Part shown: in pieces, positions 57,153 to 64,000 of the stretch
Position numbering within the stretch: the first letter of the stretch is position 1
Layout: every line of letters begins with the position of its first letter
From: Cellulomonas pakistanensis
GTDB lineage: Bacteria > Actinomycetota > Actinomycetes > Actinomycetales > Cellulomonadaceae
Length of the DNA stretch: 64,000 nucleotides
Direction: 5' to 3'
NCBI RefSeq assembly: GCF_016862755.1
Contig: NZ_BONO01000023.1
Coordinates: forward strand, 1 to 64,000
Position numbers and translations under genes: made by a program
Notes under the pieces: model-generated
The model's input: only the letters and a program-made list of their open reading frames with translations
Databases searched by the model: none
Told to the model about the DNA's origin: nothing

Positions 57153-57883
57153 GCCGCGGGCTTGAGCACGTACCCGACGCCGCGCAGGGTGTGCAGCATC
57201 GGCGTCCGCCCCTTGTCGATCTTGCGGCGCAGGTAGGACACGTACAGCTCGACGATGTTCGCCTGGCCGCCGAAGTCGTACTGCCAGACCCGGTCGAGGA
57301 TCTGCGCCTTGGACAGCACCCGCTTGGGGTTCCGCATGAAGTAGCGCAGCAGTTCGAACTCGGTCGCGGTCAGGCGGATGTCGTCACCCCCGCGGCTCAC
57401 CTCGTGGGAGTCCTCGTCCATCCGCAGGTCGCCGACGACCAGGACGGCCTCCTCGCGCTCGGAGACCGCGCCGGCCCGGCGCAGCAGGGCGCGCAGCCGG
57501 GCGACGACCTCCTCCAGGCTGAACGGCTTGGTGACGTAGTCGTCGCCGCCCGCGGTCAGGCCGGCGATCCGGTCCTCGACGGCGTCCTTCGCGGTGAGGA
57601 ACAGGACCGGGACGTGCGGGTGGGTCGCCCGGATGCGGCGCAGCACCTCCAGCCCGGACAGGTCCGGGAGCATGACGTCGAGCAGGATGACGTCGGGCTC
57701 GAGCGCCTTCGCCTGCCTGATGGCCGCCTGCCCGGTGAGGGCGTGCTCGACCTGCCAGCCCTCGTAGCGCAGGGCGGTGGAGAGCAGCTCGGCCAGGGTG
57801 GCCTCGTCGTCGACGACGAGGGCACGCACCGGCTGGCCGTCGGGGCGGGTGAGGGCGTCGCGCTGGAGCGTGGAGGTGGTCAT
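57149..57883 (-). CDS. OmpR/PhoB-family response regulator
   Basis: 244 residues. Receiver domain (about 20-135) with the acid pair in VVDDEA, phospho-acceptor Asp in VILLDVMLPDLSG, Thr in LFLTAKD and Lys in YVTKPFS; C-terminal winged helix (about 145-240) with LTATEFELLRYFMRNPKRVLSKAQILDRVWQYDFGG and NIVELYVSYLRRKID. It should act with the histidine kinase encoded next. Four tandem 11-bp repeats just upstream suggest that it binds its own promoter. ATG 57883 used; an in-frame ATG at 57895 is possible. Confidence 0.95.
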   Translation of the reverse strand: MTTSTLQRDALTRPDGQPVRALVVDDEATLAELLSTALRYEGWQVEHALTGQAAIRQAKALEPDVILLDVMLPDLSGLEVLRRIRATHPHVPVLFLTAKDAVEDRIAGLTAGGDDYVTKPFSLEEVVARLRALLRRAGAVSEREEAVLVVGDLRMDEDSHEVSRGGDDIRLTATEFELLRYFMRNPKRVLSKAQILDRVWQYDFGGQANIVELYVSYLRRKIDKGRTPMLHTLRGVGYVLKPAA

Positions 57884-57900
57884 GCCACCGAGCATGGGCG

Positions 57901-57944
57901 CCGGACCTGAGCCGCCCCTGACGCGTCCCTGTGGTTTCCCTGTG
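57901..57944 (-). promoter_or_regulatory. Four tandem 11-bp repeats, probable response-regulator binding sites
   Basis: Read on the minus strand, units CACAGGGAAAC, CACAGGGACGC, GTCAGGGGCGG and CTCAGGTCCGG follow each other without gap, ending 17 bp before the response-regulator start. An 11-bp period of half-sites (NYCAGGG) is the classic layout for OmpR/PhoB-type dimers binding head-to-tail, so autoregulation is likely. Confidence 0.65.
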
Positions 57945-57963
57945 TGCGCTCGGGCGTCGCGGG

Positions 57964-58341
57964 TCAGTCCCGCTCGATGACCGACAGCACGTTGCCCGAC
58001 GGGTCGGTGAACCAGGCGATCAGCGGGCCGCCGCCGCGGAACACCCCGTCCTCGTCGGTCTGGGTCGGCGTGCCCTCGTACCGCTCGAACCGCACGCCGC
58101 GGCCGCGCAGCTCCGCCACGGCGGCGGGCACGTCGGCGACCTGGAAGTTGAGCACGGTGAACGACGCGGGGGTGTGCGCGTCGCCCTTCGGGTAGAGCAG
58201 GACGTCGCGGCCCGCGAGGTGCAGGAACAGCATCCCGTCCTGCTCCTCGGCGTCCAGGCCGAGGACGTCGGCGTAGAAGGCCCGGGCGGCGGGCACGTCC
58301 GCCACGGAGTAGCCGCTGAAGGCCTCGCTGAGGTCGAGCAC
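57964..58341 (-). CDS. VOC-family (glyoxalase/bleomycin-resistance fold) protein
   Basis: 125 residues, two beta-alpha-beta-beta-beta halves: FSGYSVADVPAARAFYADVLGLD, VLLYPKGDAHTPASFTVLNFQVADVPAAVAELRGRGVRFERY and the final IAWFTDPSGNVLSVIE. Metal-binding positions cannot be assigned with certainty. GTG 58341 is chosen because GAAGGAG lies six bases upstream. It lies upstream of the two-component genes on the same strand, but the 11-bp repeats between suggest a separate promoter for those. Confidence 0.88.
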   Translation of the reverse strand: MLDLSEAFSGYSVADVPAARAFYADVLGLDAEEQDGMLFLHLAGRDVLLYPKGDAHTPASFTVLNFQVADVPAAVAELRGRGVRFERYEGTPTQTDEDGVFRGGGPLIAWFTDPSGNVLSVIERD

Positions 58342-58516
58342 GTCGGACTCCTTCGTCGTCGTGGACCACCGGGTGACCAGCCTGCACCCGGCGCGGCCCC
58401 CGCGGGAAGAGGCGGGACGCGCCAGGCCGGCGACCGCGGCGCGCACGCCCCCGGGCGGCCTGGTGGAGGAATCGTGTGCGGCGCCGGTGCACCGCGGCCG
58501 CGGCGAGGGCCTCGCC

Positions 58517-58522
58517 TACCGT
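58517..58522 (+). promoter_or_regulatory. -10 box of a leaderless promoter (PAP2 gene)
   Basis: TACCGT followed after six bases by ATG 58529. Confidence 0.45.
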
Positions 58523-58528
58523 GGTGCC

Positions 58529-59557
58529 ATGCCGCGCACGACCCCCGCCCCGCCGACCGCCTCGCGCGGCCTCGACGCCGCGGACCCGGGCGGCGCGCCC
58601 GGTCATCCCGCCCCGGTCCGCTGGCGCACGCCCGCCGGGACCGCGCGCCGCGTCCTGGCCGCGCTGCTCGTCGCGCTCGTCGCGGCGGCGGGGGTCTGGG
58701 TGACCTGGCGGGTGTTCGTCGGGACCGAGCACGGCCAGGCGGTGGACCAGGCGTCGCTGGACGGCGCGCACATCGGCCAGAACCGGCTCTGGGAGGTCGC
58801 CGAGCCGGTCCTCGACGTGGTGTCGGTCGGCTTCATCGCCGGCGCGGTCGTGGCGTGCGCCGTGATCGCGTTCGTCCGCCGCCGGTGGGCCCTGGCGCTG
58901 GTCGCGGCGGGCGTGCTCGCGGGCGCGAACGTCACGACGCGCGTCCTGAAGTACTGGGTGCTGGACCGGCCGGAGCTGGGGTACGGCCCGGAGTTCAACA
59001 CGCTGCCCAGCGGCCACACCACCGCCGCCGCCTCGGTCGCGGCGGCGGTGCTGCTGGTGGTGCCGCCGCGCGCCCGGCCGTGGGCGGCGGTGCTCGGCGG
59101 GGCGTACGCCGGGGCGACCGGGGTGAGCACCCTGGTCGGCCAGTGGCACCGCCCGTCGGACGTGGTCGCGGGGCTGCTCGTCGTGCTGCTCTGGGGCGCG
59201 CTGGCGTGCGCGGTGCTGGCGCTCGGCGTCGACACCGCGGCGGACCGCCGCCCCCCGACCGCCGCCCTGCGGGCCGTGACCCCGGCGGGCCGGCCGGCGC
59301 GGGCCGACGGGCGCGGCACCGCCGTGGCCGCGTGGCTGCTCACGGCGGCGGCGGCGCTGACGGGGGCCGCCGCGCTGGTCGCCCTGCGCCGCACCTGGCT
59401 GTCCGACGACCCGGTCGGCAGCACGGCGGCGCTCCTGACGTCGTACGGTGGCGGGGCGCTGGGCATCGTGGCGGTCGCCGCCGCGTCGTCCGCGGCGCTG
59501 CTGGTGCTGCGCCGGTCCGCCACCTCGGGGTCGGACCGGGTGGGACCGACGTCGTAG
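58529..59557 (+). CDS. PAP2-family membrane phosphatase
   Basis: 342 residues. The three phosphatase motifs are KYWVLDRPE, PSGHTT and the RPSDVVAG segment preceded by GQWH, with about six helices around them; a C-terminal extension adds two more helices (from about 265). Members remove phosphate from lipids such as phosphatidate or undecaprenyl diphosphate. The signature order is intact, so it should be active. A -10-like TAGAGT for topA overlaps its stop codon (59555-59560). Confidence 0.9.
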   Translation: MPRTTPAPPTASRGLDAADPGGAPGHPAPVRWRTPAGTARRVLAALLVALVAAAGVWVTWRVFVGTEHGQAVDQASLDGAHIGQNRLWEVAEPVLDVVSVGFIAGAVVACAVIAFVRRRWALALVAAGVLAGANVTTRVLKYWVLDRPELGYGPEFNTLPSGHTTAAASVAAAVLLVVPPRARPWAAVLGGAYAGATGVSTLVGQWHRPSDVVAGLLVVLLWGALACAVLALGVDTAADRRPPTAALRAVTPAGRPARADGRGTAVAAWLLTAAAALTGAAALVALRRTWLSDDPVGSTAALLTSYGGGALGIVAVAAASSAALLVLRRSATSGSDRVGPTS

Positions 59558-59641
59558 AGTTCCCCCGCACGGGCGGTGGCATGCTGTCGCCGCCCCGCAC
59601 GCCCGCACCACGGGTCCGCAGTCCGAAGGAAGCAGGAGCGC

Positions 59642-62431
59642 ATGTCCGCAGGTCGCAAGCTGGTCATCGTGGAGTCGCCGGCCAAGGCGCGCACGATCGC
59701 CGGGTACCTCGGCGACGGCTTCGACGTCGAGGCGAGCGTCGGTCACATCCGTGACCTGCCGCAGCCCAGCGAGCTGCCCGCGGAGATGAAGAAGGGCCCG
59801 TTCGGCAAGTTCGCGGTCGACGTGGACAACGGCTTCGCGCCCTACTACGTCGTCGACTCGGACAAGAAGAAGAAGGTCACGGAGCTCAAGCGCCTGCTCA
59901 AGGACGCCGACGAGCTCTACCTCGCCACCGACGAGGACCGCGAGGGCGAGGCCATCGCGTGGCACCTGCTGCAGGAGCTCAAGCCCAAGGTGCCGGTCAA
60001 GCGGATGGTGTTCCACGAGATCACCCGCGAGGCGATCACCCGGGCGCTGGAGAACACGCGCGAGCTCGACGACCGCCTCGTCGACGCCCAGGAGACCCGC
60101 CGCATCCTCGACCGGCTGTACGGCTACGAGGTCAGCCCGGTGCTGTGGCGCAAGGTCCGCCAGGGCCTGTCCGCCGGCCGCGTGCAGTCCGTGGCGACCC
60201 GCCTGGTCGTCGAGCGCGAGCGCGAGCGCATGGCGTTCCGCGCCGCGGACTACTGGGACCTGACCGCGACGTTCGCGGTGGCGGACGACGACGAGCCGTC
60301 GTTCGGCGCGCGCCTGGTGCAGCTGGGCGAGCGGCGCGTGGCCGCGGGCCGCGACTTCGGCGACGACGGCGTGCTCAAGGGCTCCGGCGCGAGCCGCCCG
60401 GTGCACCTGGACGAGGGCGCCGCGCAGGCGTGGGTCTCGGCGCTGGACGGCGCGGGCTACGCCGTGCGCTCGCTGGAGACGAAGCCGTACACCCGCCGCC
60501 CGGCGGCGCCGTTCACGACGTCGACGCTGCAGCAGGAGGCGAGCCGCAAGCTGCGGATGTCCTCCCGGCAGACGATGCGCACCGCGCAGACGCTGTACGA
60601 GAACGGCTACATCACCTACATGCGGACCGACTCGCCGACGCTGAGCACGCAGGCGGTCGACGCCGCGCGGCGCCAGGCGGCGGAGCTCTACGGCGCGGAC
60701 CACGTGCCGGACGCCCCGCGCGTCTACGCGTCCAAGAACAAGGGCGCGCAGGAGGCGCACGAGGCGATCCGCCCCGCCGGCGACGACTTCCGCACCCCGG
60801 CGCAGGTGGCGCGCGAGCTGTCCGGCGACCAGTTCCGGCTGTACGAGCTCATCTGGAAGCGGACCGTCGCCTCGCAGATGGCGGACGCGCGCGGCTCGAC
60901 CGCGTCGGTCCGCATCGCCGCGACCGTCCCCGCCCCGGCGCTGCCGGCCGGCAGCACCGCCGCCGACGGCCCGTCGGCGGGCGCCCCGACCGACGCGCTG
61001 TTCGCGGCCTCCGGCACCGTCATCACGTTCCGCGGGTTCCTCGCGGCCTACGAGGAGGGCCGGGACGTCGACCGGTACGCCTCGGACGCCGAGGGCAAGG
61101 CCGCCGAGAGCGCCAAGGAGACCCGGCTGCCGCAGATGGCCGAGGGCGACCCCGTCACGGAGTCCGACCTCACGGCCGACGGCCACCGCACGTCCCCGCC
61201 GCCGCGCTACACGGAGGCGAGCCTCGTGAAGGCGCTCGAGGAGCGCGGCATCGGCCGCCCGTCGACCTACGCCGCCACGATCTCCGTGATCCAGGACCGC
61301 GGCTACGTGACCAGCCGCGGCCAGGCGCTGGTGCCGAGCTGGCTGGCGTTCGCCGTGACACGGCTGCTGGAGGAGAACTTCGACCGGCTCGTCGACTACG
61401 ACTTCACCGCCTCGATGGAGGAGGACCTCGACGCCATCGCCGCGGGCCAGAAGGACCGCGTCGACTGGCTGACCCGGTTCTACTTCGGGTCCGAGGCGGC
61501 CGAGGGGCCGGACGGGGACGGCCTGCGCGAGCTCGTCGCCAACCTCGGCGAGATCGACGCCCGCGAGGTCAACTCGATCGAGATCGGCGACGGCATCACG
61601 CTGCGCGTCGGCCGGTACGGCCCGTACATCGAGGAGTCGGGCGGCGAGCCCGGCCCGGACGGCAACCCGCGCCGCGCGTCGGTGCCGGACGACCTGGCGC
61701 CGGACGAGCTGACGGCCGAGAAGGCCCGCGAGCTGCTGGAGACCCAGCCCGAGGGCGACCTCGTGCTGGGCACCGACCCGGCCACCGGCACGACGATCGT
61801 CGCGAAGAACGGCCGGTACGGCCCGTACGTCACGGAGCTGCTGCCGGAGCCCGAGCTCGACCCGGGCCTCTCGGCGGCGGCGAGGAAGCGCGCGCTCGCG
61901 GCGGCGCCCAAGCCGCGCACCGGATCGCTGCTGAAGTCGCAGCAGCTGCAGACGATCACGCTCGACGAGGCGCTGCAGCTGCTCAGCCTGCCGCGCGTGG
62001 TGGGCACGGACCCCGAGTCGGGCGCCGAGATCACCGCGCAGAACGGCCGCTACGGCCCGTACCTCAAGAAGGGCACGGACTCGCGCACGCTGCCGTCGGA
62101 GGAGGCGATCTTCACCACGACGCTGGAGGAGGCGCTGGCGATCTACGCGCAGCCGAAGCGGGGCCGCGGGGCGACCGCGACGCCGCCGCTGCGCGAGCTC
62201 GGCGAGGACCCGACCTCGGGCAAGCCGATCGTCGTCAAGGACGGCCGGTTCGGCGCGTACGTGACCGACGGCGAGACCAACCGCACGCTGCCGCGCGACA
62301 CGACGCCCGAGTCGATCACCCGGGAGCAGGCGGTCGAGCTGCTGGCCGAGAAGCGCGCGTCCGCGCCGAAGAAGAAGCCGGCCGCCCGCAAGGCAGCGGC
62401 GCCGCGGAAGAAGGCGGCCGCCAAGAAGTAG
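59642..62431 (+). CDS. topA: DNA topoisomerase I
   Basis: 929 residues. Toprim domain at the N-terminus (LVIVESPAKARTIAGYLG, LATDEDREGEAIAWHL), the catalytic Tyr326 in YITYMRTDSPTLS, and KALEERGIGRPSTYA. The C-terminal third consists of about four repeats of the type KNGRYGPYVT (from about residue 655) instead of zinc fingers, and ends in a Lys/Ala-rich tail (KKKPAARKAAAPRKKAAAKK), the usual actinobacterial form. It relaxes negative supercoils. CAGGAG lies seven bases before ATG 59642. Confidence 0.97.
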   Translation: MSAGRKLVIVESPAKARTIAGYLGDGFDVEASVGHIRDLPQPSELPAEMKKGPFGKFAVDVDNGFAPYYVVDSDKKKKVTELKRLLKDADELYLATDEDREGEAIAWHLLQELKPKVPVKRMVFHEITREAITRALENTRELDDRLVDAQETRRILDRLYGYEVSPVLWRKVRQGLSAGRVQSVATRLVVERERERMAFRAADYWDLTATFAVADDDEPSFGARLVQLGERRVAAGRDFGDDGVLKGSGASRPVHLDEGAAQAWVSALDGAGYAVRSLETKPYTRRPAAPFTTSTLQQEASRKLRMSSRQTMRTAQTLYENGYITYMRTDSPTLSTQAVDAARRQAAELYGADHVPDAPRVYASKNKGAQEAHEAIRPAGDDFRTPAQVARELSGDQFRLYELIWKRTVASQMADARGSTASVRIAATVPAPALPAGSTAADGPSAGAPTDALFAASGTVITFRGFLAAYEEGRDVDRYASDAEGKAAESAKETRLPQMAEGDPVTESDLTADGHRTSPPPRYTEASLVKALEERGIGRPSTYAATISVIQDRGYVTSRGQALVPSWLAFAVTRLLEENFDRLVDYDFTASMEEDLDAIAAGQKDRVDWLTRFYFGSEAAEGPDGDGLRELVANLGEIDAREVNSIEIGDGITLRVGRYGPYIEESGGEPGPDGNPRRASVPDDLAPDELTAEKARELLETQPEGDLVLGTDPATGTTIVAKNGRYGPYVTELLPEPELDPGLSAAARKRALAAAPKPRTGSLLKSQQLQTITLDEALQLLSLPRVVGTDPESGAEITAQNGRYGPYLKKGTDSRTLPSEEAIFTTTLEEALAIYAQPKRGRGATATPPLRELGEDPTSGKPIVVKDGRFGAYVTDGETNRTLPRDTTPESITREQAVELLAEKRASAPKKKPAARKAAAPRKKAAAKK

Positions 62432-62437
62432 GGGTCC

Positions 62438-63778
62438 TCAGACCTCGAGCACGACCCAGCCGGGCCCCGGGACGTCCACGGACGGACCGGGGCCCGGCCC
62501 GTCCACGGGGCCGGCGGGCGCCGCGACGACCGCGCCGGTCGGCACGTCCAGCCGCCACGGGGCCTCGTCCACGGTGAGCGCGACCAGCAGGGCGGCGCCC
62601 GAGCCGTCGGACGCGCGCGCCTCGTACGCCAGCCGGGTGTTCGTCACCTCGACCACCCGGGTGCGCGCGGTGTGCAGCCACGGGTGCCGGCGGCGCAGCC
62701 CCAGCAGCGCGGCGTGCCGGTCGTGCGCGGCCCACCCGTCCGGCGCGACGTCGCGGCCCGGCAGGTCGTCCGGCGCCGGCGGGTAGGGCGGCCGGACCGC
62801 GTCGTCGCCGCCCGCGCGGTCCTCCTTGACCCCGCGGTACGCCTGCTCGTCGCCGTAGTACACCGCCGGGGTGCCGCCGACCGTCGCGAGCACCACCAGC
62901 GCCAGCTCCGCAAGCGCCGCGTCGCCGACCCGGCTGGTGATCCGGGTGACGTCGTGGTTCCCGACGAATGTGTACGGCACGAAGTGCTCGAGGAACCCGT
63001 CGTGCCGGCCGAGGGTCCACACCAGCTCGTGGAAGTTGCGCTCGGCGATCGAGGACCAGGTCGCCTTCCACAGCTCGTACTGGGTGACCGCGTCCAGGCC
63101 CGACGCCGCGACGAACGCCGGGTAGTCGCCGTGGATGACCTCGCCCATCAGGTAGGCGTCCGGGTGCGCCGCCCGGACGCGCTCGGCCACCCGCGCCCAG
63201 AACGCCGTCGGGACGGCGTACGCCGCGTCGAGCCGCCAGCCGTCCGCACCCGCGTCCAGCCAGTGCGTCATGACGTCGGCGACCAGGTCGACCACCCGCT
63301 CGGAGCCGTGGTCCAGCGTCACCAGCGAGCGGTGGCCCTCGAAGCAGTCCCAGTCCGGGCCGTCGTCGTCGAACCGGATCCGGAACAGCTCCGCCTCGGG
63401 GGAGCCCGGCCCGCCCGCCAGCGCGGCGCGGAACAGCGGGTGGTCCTCGCCCACGTGGTTGAACACCCCGTCGAGCAGCACCCGCACGCCGCGCTCGTGC
63501 GCGGCCGCGAGCAGCCGGTCCAGGTCGGCGCGGTCGCCGAGCCGGGGGTCGACGCGGTAGTGGTCCACGGTGTCGTAGCCGTGCGTGGCGGACGCGAACA
63601 CCGGGCCGAGCGCCAGGCCGTTCAGCCCGAGGTCGACCAGGTAGTCCAGCCACCGCTCCACGTGCGCCAGCCGGTGCACCACGGGGGCGCCGGGGTCGAG
63701 GGCCGCGCGCTCGGCGCCGGTGAAGCCCAGCGGGTACACGTGCCACCACATCGCGTGCTCCACCCACGGCGGGGCCAT
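62438..63778 (-). CDS. Alpha-amylase family glycosidase (GH13)
   Basis: 446 residues, a (beta/alpha)8 barrel without signal peptide. Conserved regions: LLDGVFNHVG (region I), GWRLDAAY with the nucleophile Asp (II), YLMGEVIHG with the acid/base Glu (III) and FVGNHDV with the stabilising Asp (IV). A short C-terminal beta domain follows. The N-terminus WWHVYPLGF is typical of the oligosaccharide-acting branch. It probably hydrolyses or rearranges intracellular alpha-glucans; exact specificity is not clear. GAGGGAGGAC precedes the ATG. Convergent with topA, 6 bp apart. Confidence 0.92.
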   Translation of the reverse strand: MAPPWVEHAMWWHVYPLGFTGAERAALDPGAPVVHRLAHVERWLDYLVDLGLNGLALGPVFASATHGYDTVDHYRVDPRLGDRADLDRLLAAAHERGVRVLLDGVFNHVGEDHPLFRAALAGGPGSPEAELFRIRFDDDGPDWDCFEGHRSLVTLDHGSERVVDLVADVMTHWLDAGADGWRLDAAYAVPTAFWARVAERVRAAHPDAYLMGEVIHGDYPAFVAASGLDAVTQYELWKATWSSIAERNFHELVWTLGRHDGFLEHFVPYTFVGNHDVTRITSRVGDAALAELALVVLATVGGTPAVYYGDEQAYRGVKEDRAGGDDAVRPPYPPAPDDLPGRDVAPDGWAAHDRHAALLGLRRRHPWLHTARTRVVEVTNTRLAYEARASDGSGAALLVALTVDEAPWRLDVPTGAVVAAPAGPVDGPGPGPSVDVPGPGWVVLEV

Positions 63779-63856
63779 CGGCGTCCTCCCTCGTCAGCGG
63801 CCCCGCGGCGGGTGCGCCGGCGGGTCGCCTCGACCCTCGCAGGTCCGCCGGCGGCT

Positions 63857-63890
63857 GTCACCCGGGAGGGCCCGGGCCCTCCCGGGTGAC
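63857..63890 (-). terminator. 34-bp perfect palindrome, terminator of the gene at the right edge
   Basis: 63857-63873 and 63874-63890 are exact reverse complements (17 bp each, no unpaired loop in the DNA). It lies five bases beyond the stop codon of the partial minus-strand gene and upstream of the GH13 gene. Confidence 0.75.
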
Positions 63891-63895
63891 CGCGC

Positions 63896-64000
63896 TCAGT
63901 GCGCCCGGTGCGGCACCGGCTCCGGGAGCCCTGCGTCGGCGCGCACCCGGCGGGAGAAGCCCTCGATCGAGCGCAGGGCGTCCACCAGGTCCGGCACCCG
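63896..64000 (-). CDS. C-terminal end of an unidentified protein, cut by the window edge
   Basis: An open frame enters from the right edge on the minus strand and ends at TGA 63896-63898, giving the last 34 residues (RVPDLVDALRSIEGFSRRVR then ADAGLPEPVPHRAH). A strong palindromic terminator directly behind the stop supports it as a real gene end. Too little is present to name a family. Confidence 0.55.
   Translation of the reverse strand, partial: RVPDLVDALRSIEGFSRRVRADAGLPEPVPHRAH

Noticed and set aside
57149..61186. A 1345-codon open frame on the minus strand running through topA, PAP2 and the response regulator
   Set aside because: Only its last 244 codons make a real protein (the response regulator). 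The rest is antisense to topA and PAP2, which have full motifs; long antisense open frames are common in DNA this rich in GC.

Overview
The window is about 64 kb of very GC-rich DNA with dense, mostly intact genes, strong C/G third-position bias and frequent GTG starts. The gene content points to a high-GC actinobacterium of the Micrococcales, most like Cellulomonas or a close relative. Supporting features are a DUF222/HNH repeat-family protein, disA and radA, a topA with a lysine-rich tail, a class-E (LAxTG) sorting signal, SipW/TasA genes, actinobacterial -10 boxes (TANNNT) and many leaderless starts. I see no tRNA, rRNA, CRISPR array, prophage or insertion sequence. The only cut genes are at the two edges.

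Layout. 1-2.3 kb: end of an HNH protein, a phosphoribosyltransferase and an SDR protein that lacks its catalytic residues. 2.4-11.4 kb: an alpha-1,6-mannan utilisation locus. It has a GntR/LacI-type regulator, a minus-strand operon (GH125, two ABC permeases, binding protein, intracellular GH76) and a divergent secreted GH76-CBM35 enzyme with a wall-sorting signal. The same AT-rich motif lies before the regulator, the operon and the secreted enzyme. 11.5-16.1 kb: a SipW-type signal peptidase with two TasA-like substrates, beside a membrane GGDEF-EAL protein and a divergent PilZ protein, which looks like a matrix-fibre module with cyclic-di-GMP control. 16.2-19.4 kb: DEAD-box helicase, MsrB and a degenerate NERD-like protein. 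19.4-28.1 kb: two MarR genes, an EmrB/QacA-type efflux pump, gamma-glutamyltransferase, a DrrAB-type ABC exporter with a PadR gene, and a flavin-dependent oxidoreductase. 28.2-36.3 kb: YdeI-like protein, amino-acid permease, TrmL, aldo/keto reductase plus hydrolase pair, AEC transporter and RecQ.

36.4-38.4 kb: an MgtE magnesium transporter preceded by a long leader that holds a 20-codon open frame. 38.4-41.4 kb: IclR, KDPG aldolase and KDG kinase, ending in a strong hairpin. 41.4-47.0 kb: glycerol uptake and catabolism (GlpK, GlpF, GlpD) with a divergent SorC-type regulator. 47-54.3 kb: TetR, an ArgA-like acetyltransferase, MutY, DisA divergent from RadA, and two membrane-anchored proteins of unknown function. 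54.3-64 kb: aldo/keto reductase, a two-component system with four 11-bp repeats upstream, a VOC protein, PAP2 phosphatase, TopA, a GH13 enzyme and the tail of one more gene.

The most noteworthy non-coding structure is the mgtE leader. Others are the mannan-regulon motif, paired MarR palindromes, the 11-bp repeats before the response regulator, nine leaderless promoters, and several intergenic repeats (a 73-bp near-palindrome, interleaved inverted repeats, a 30-bp dispersed element and a 26-bp-period array). All functions are read from sequence motifs and family knowledge; no database search was run.
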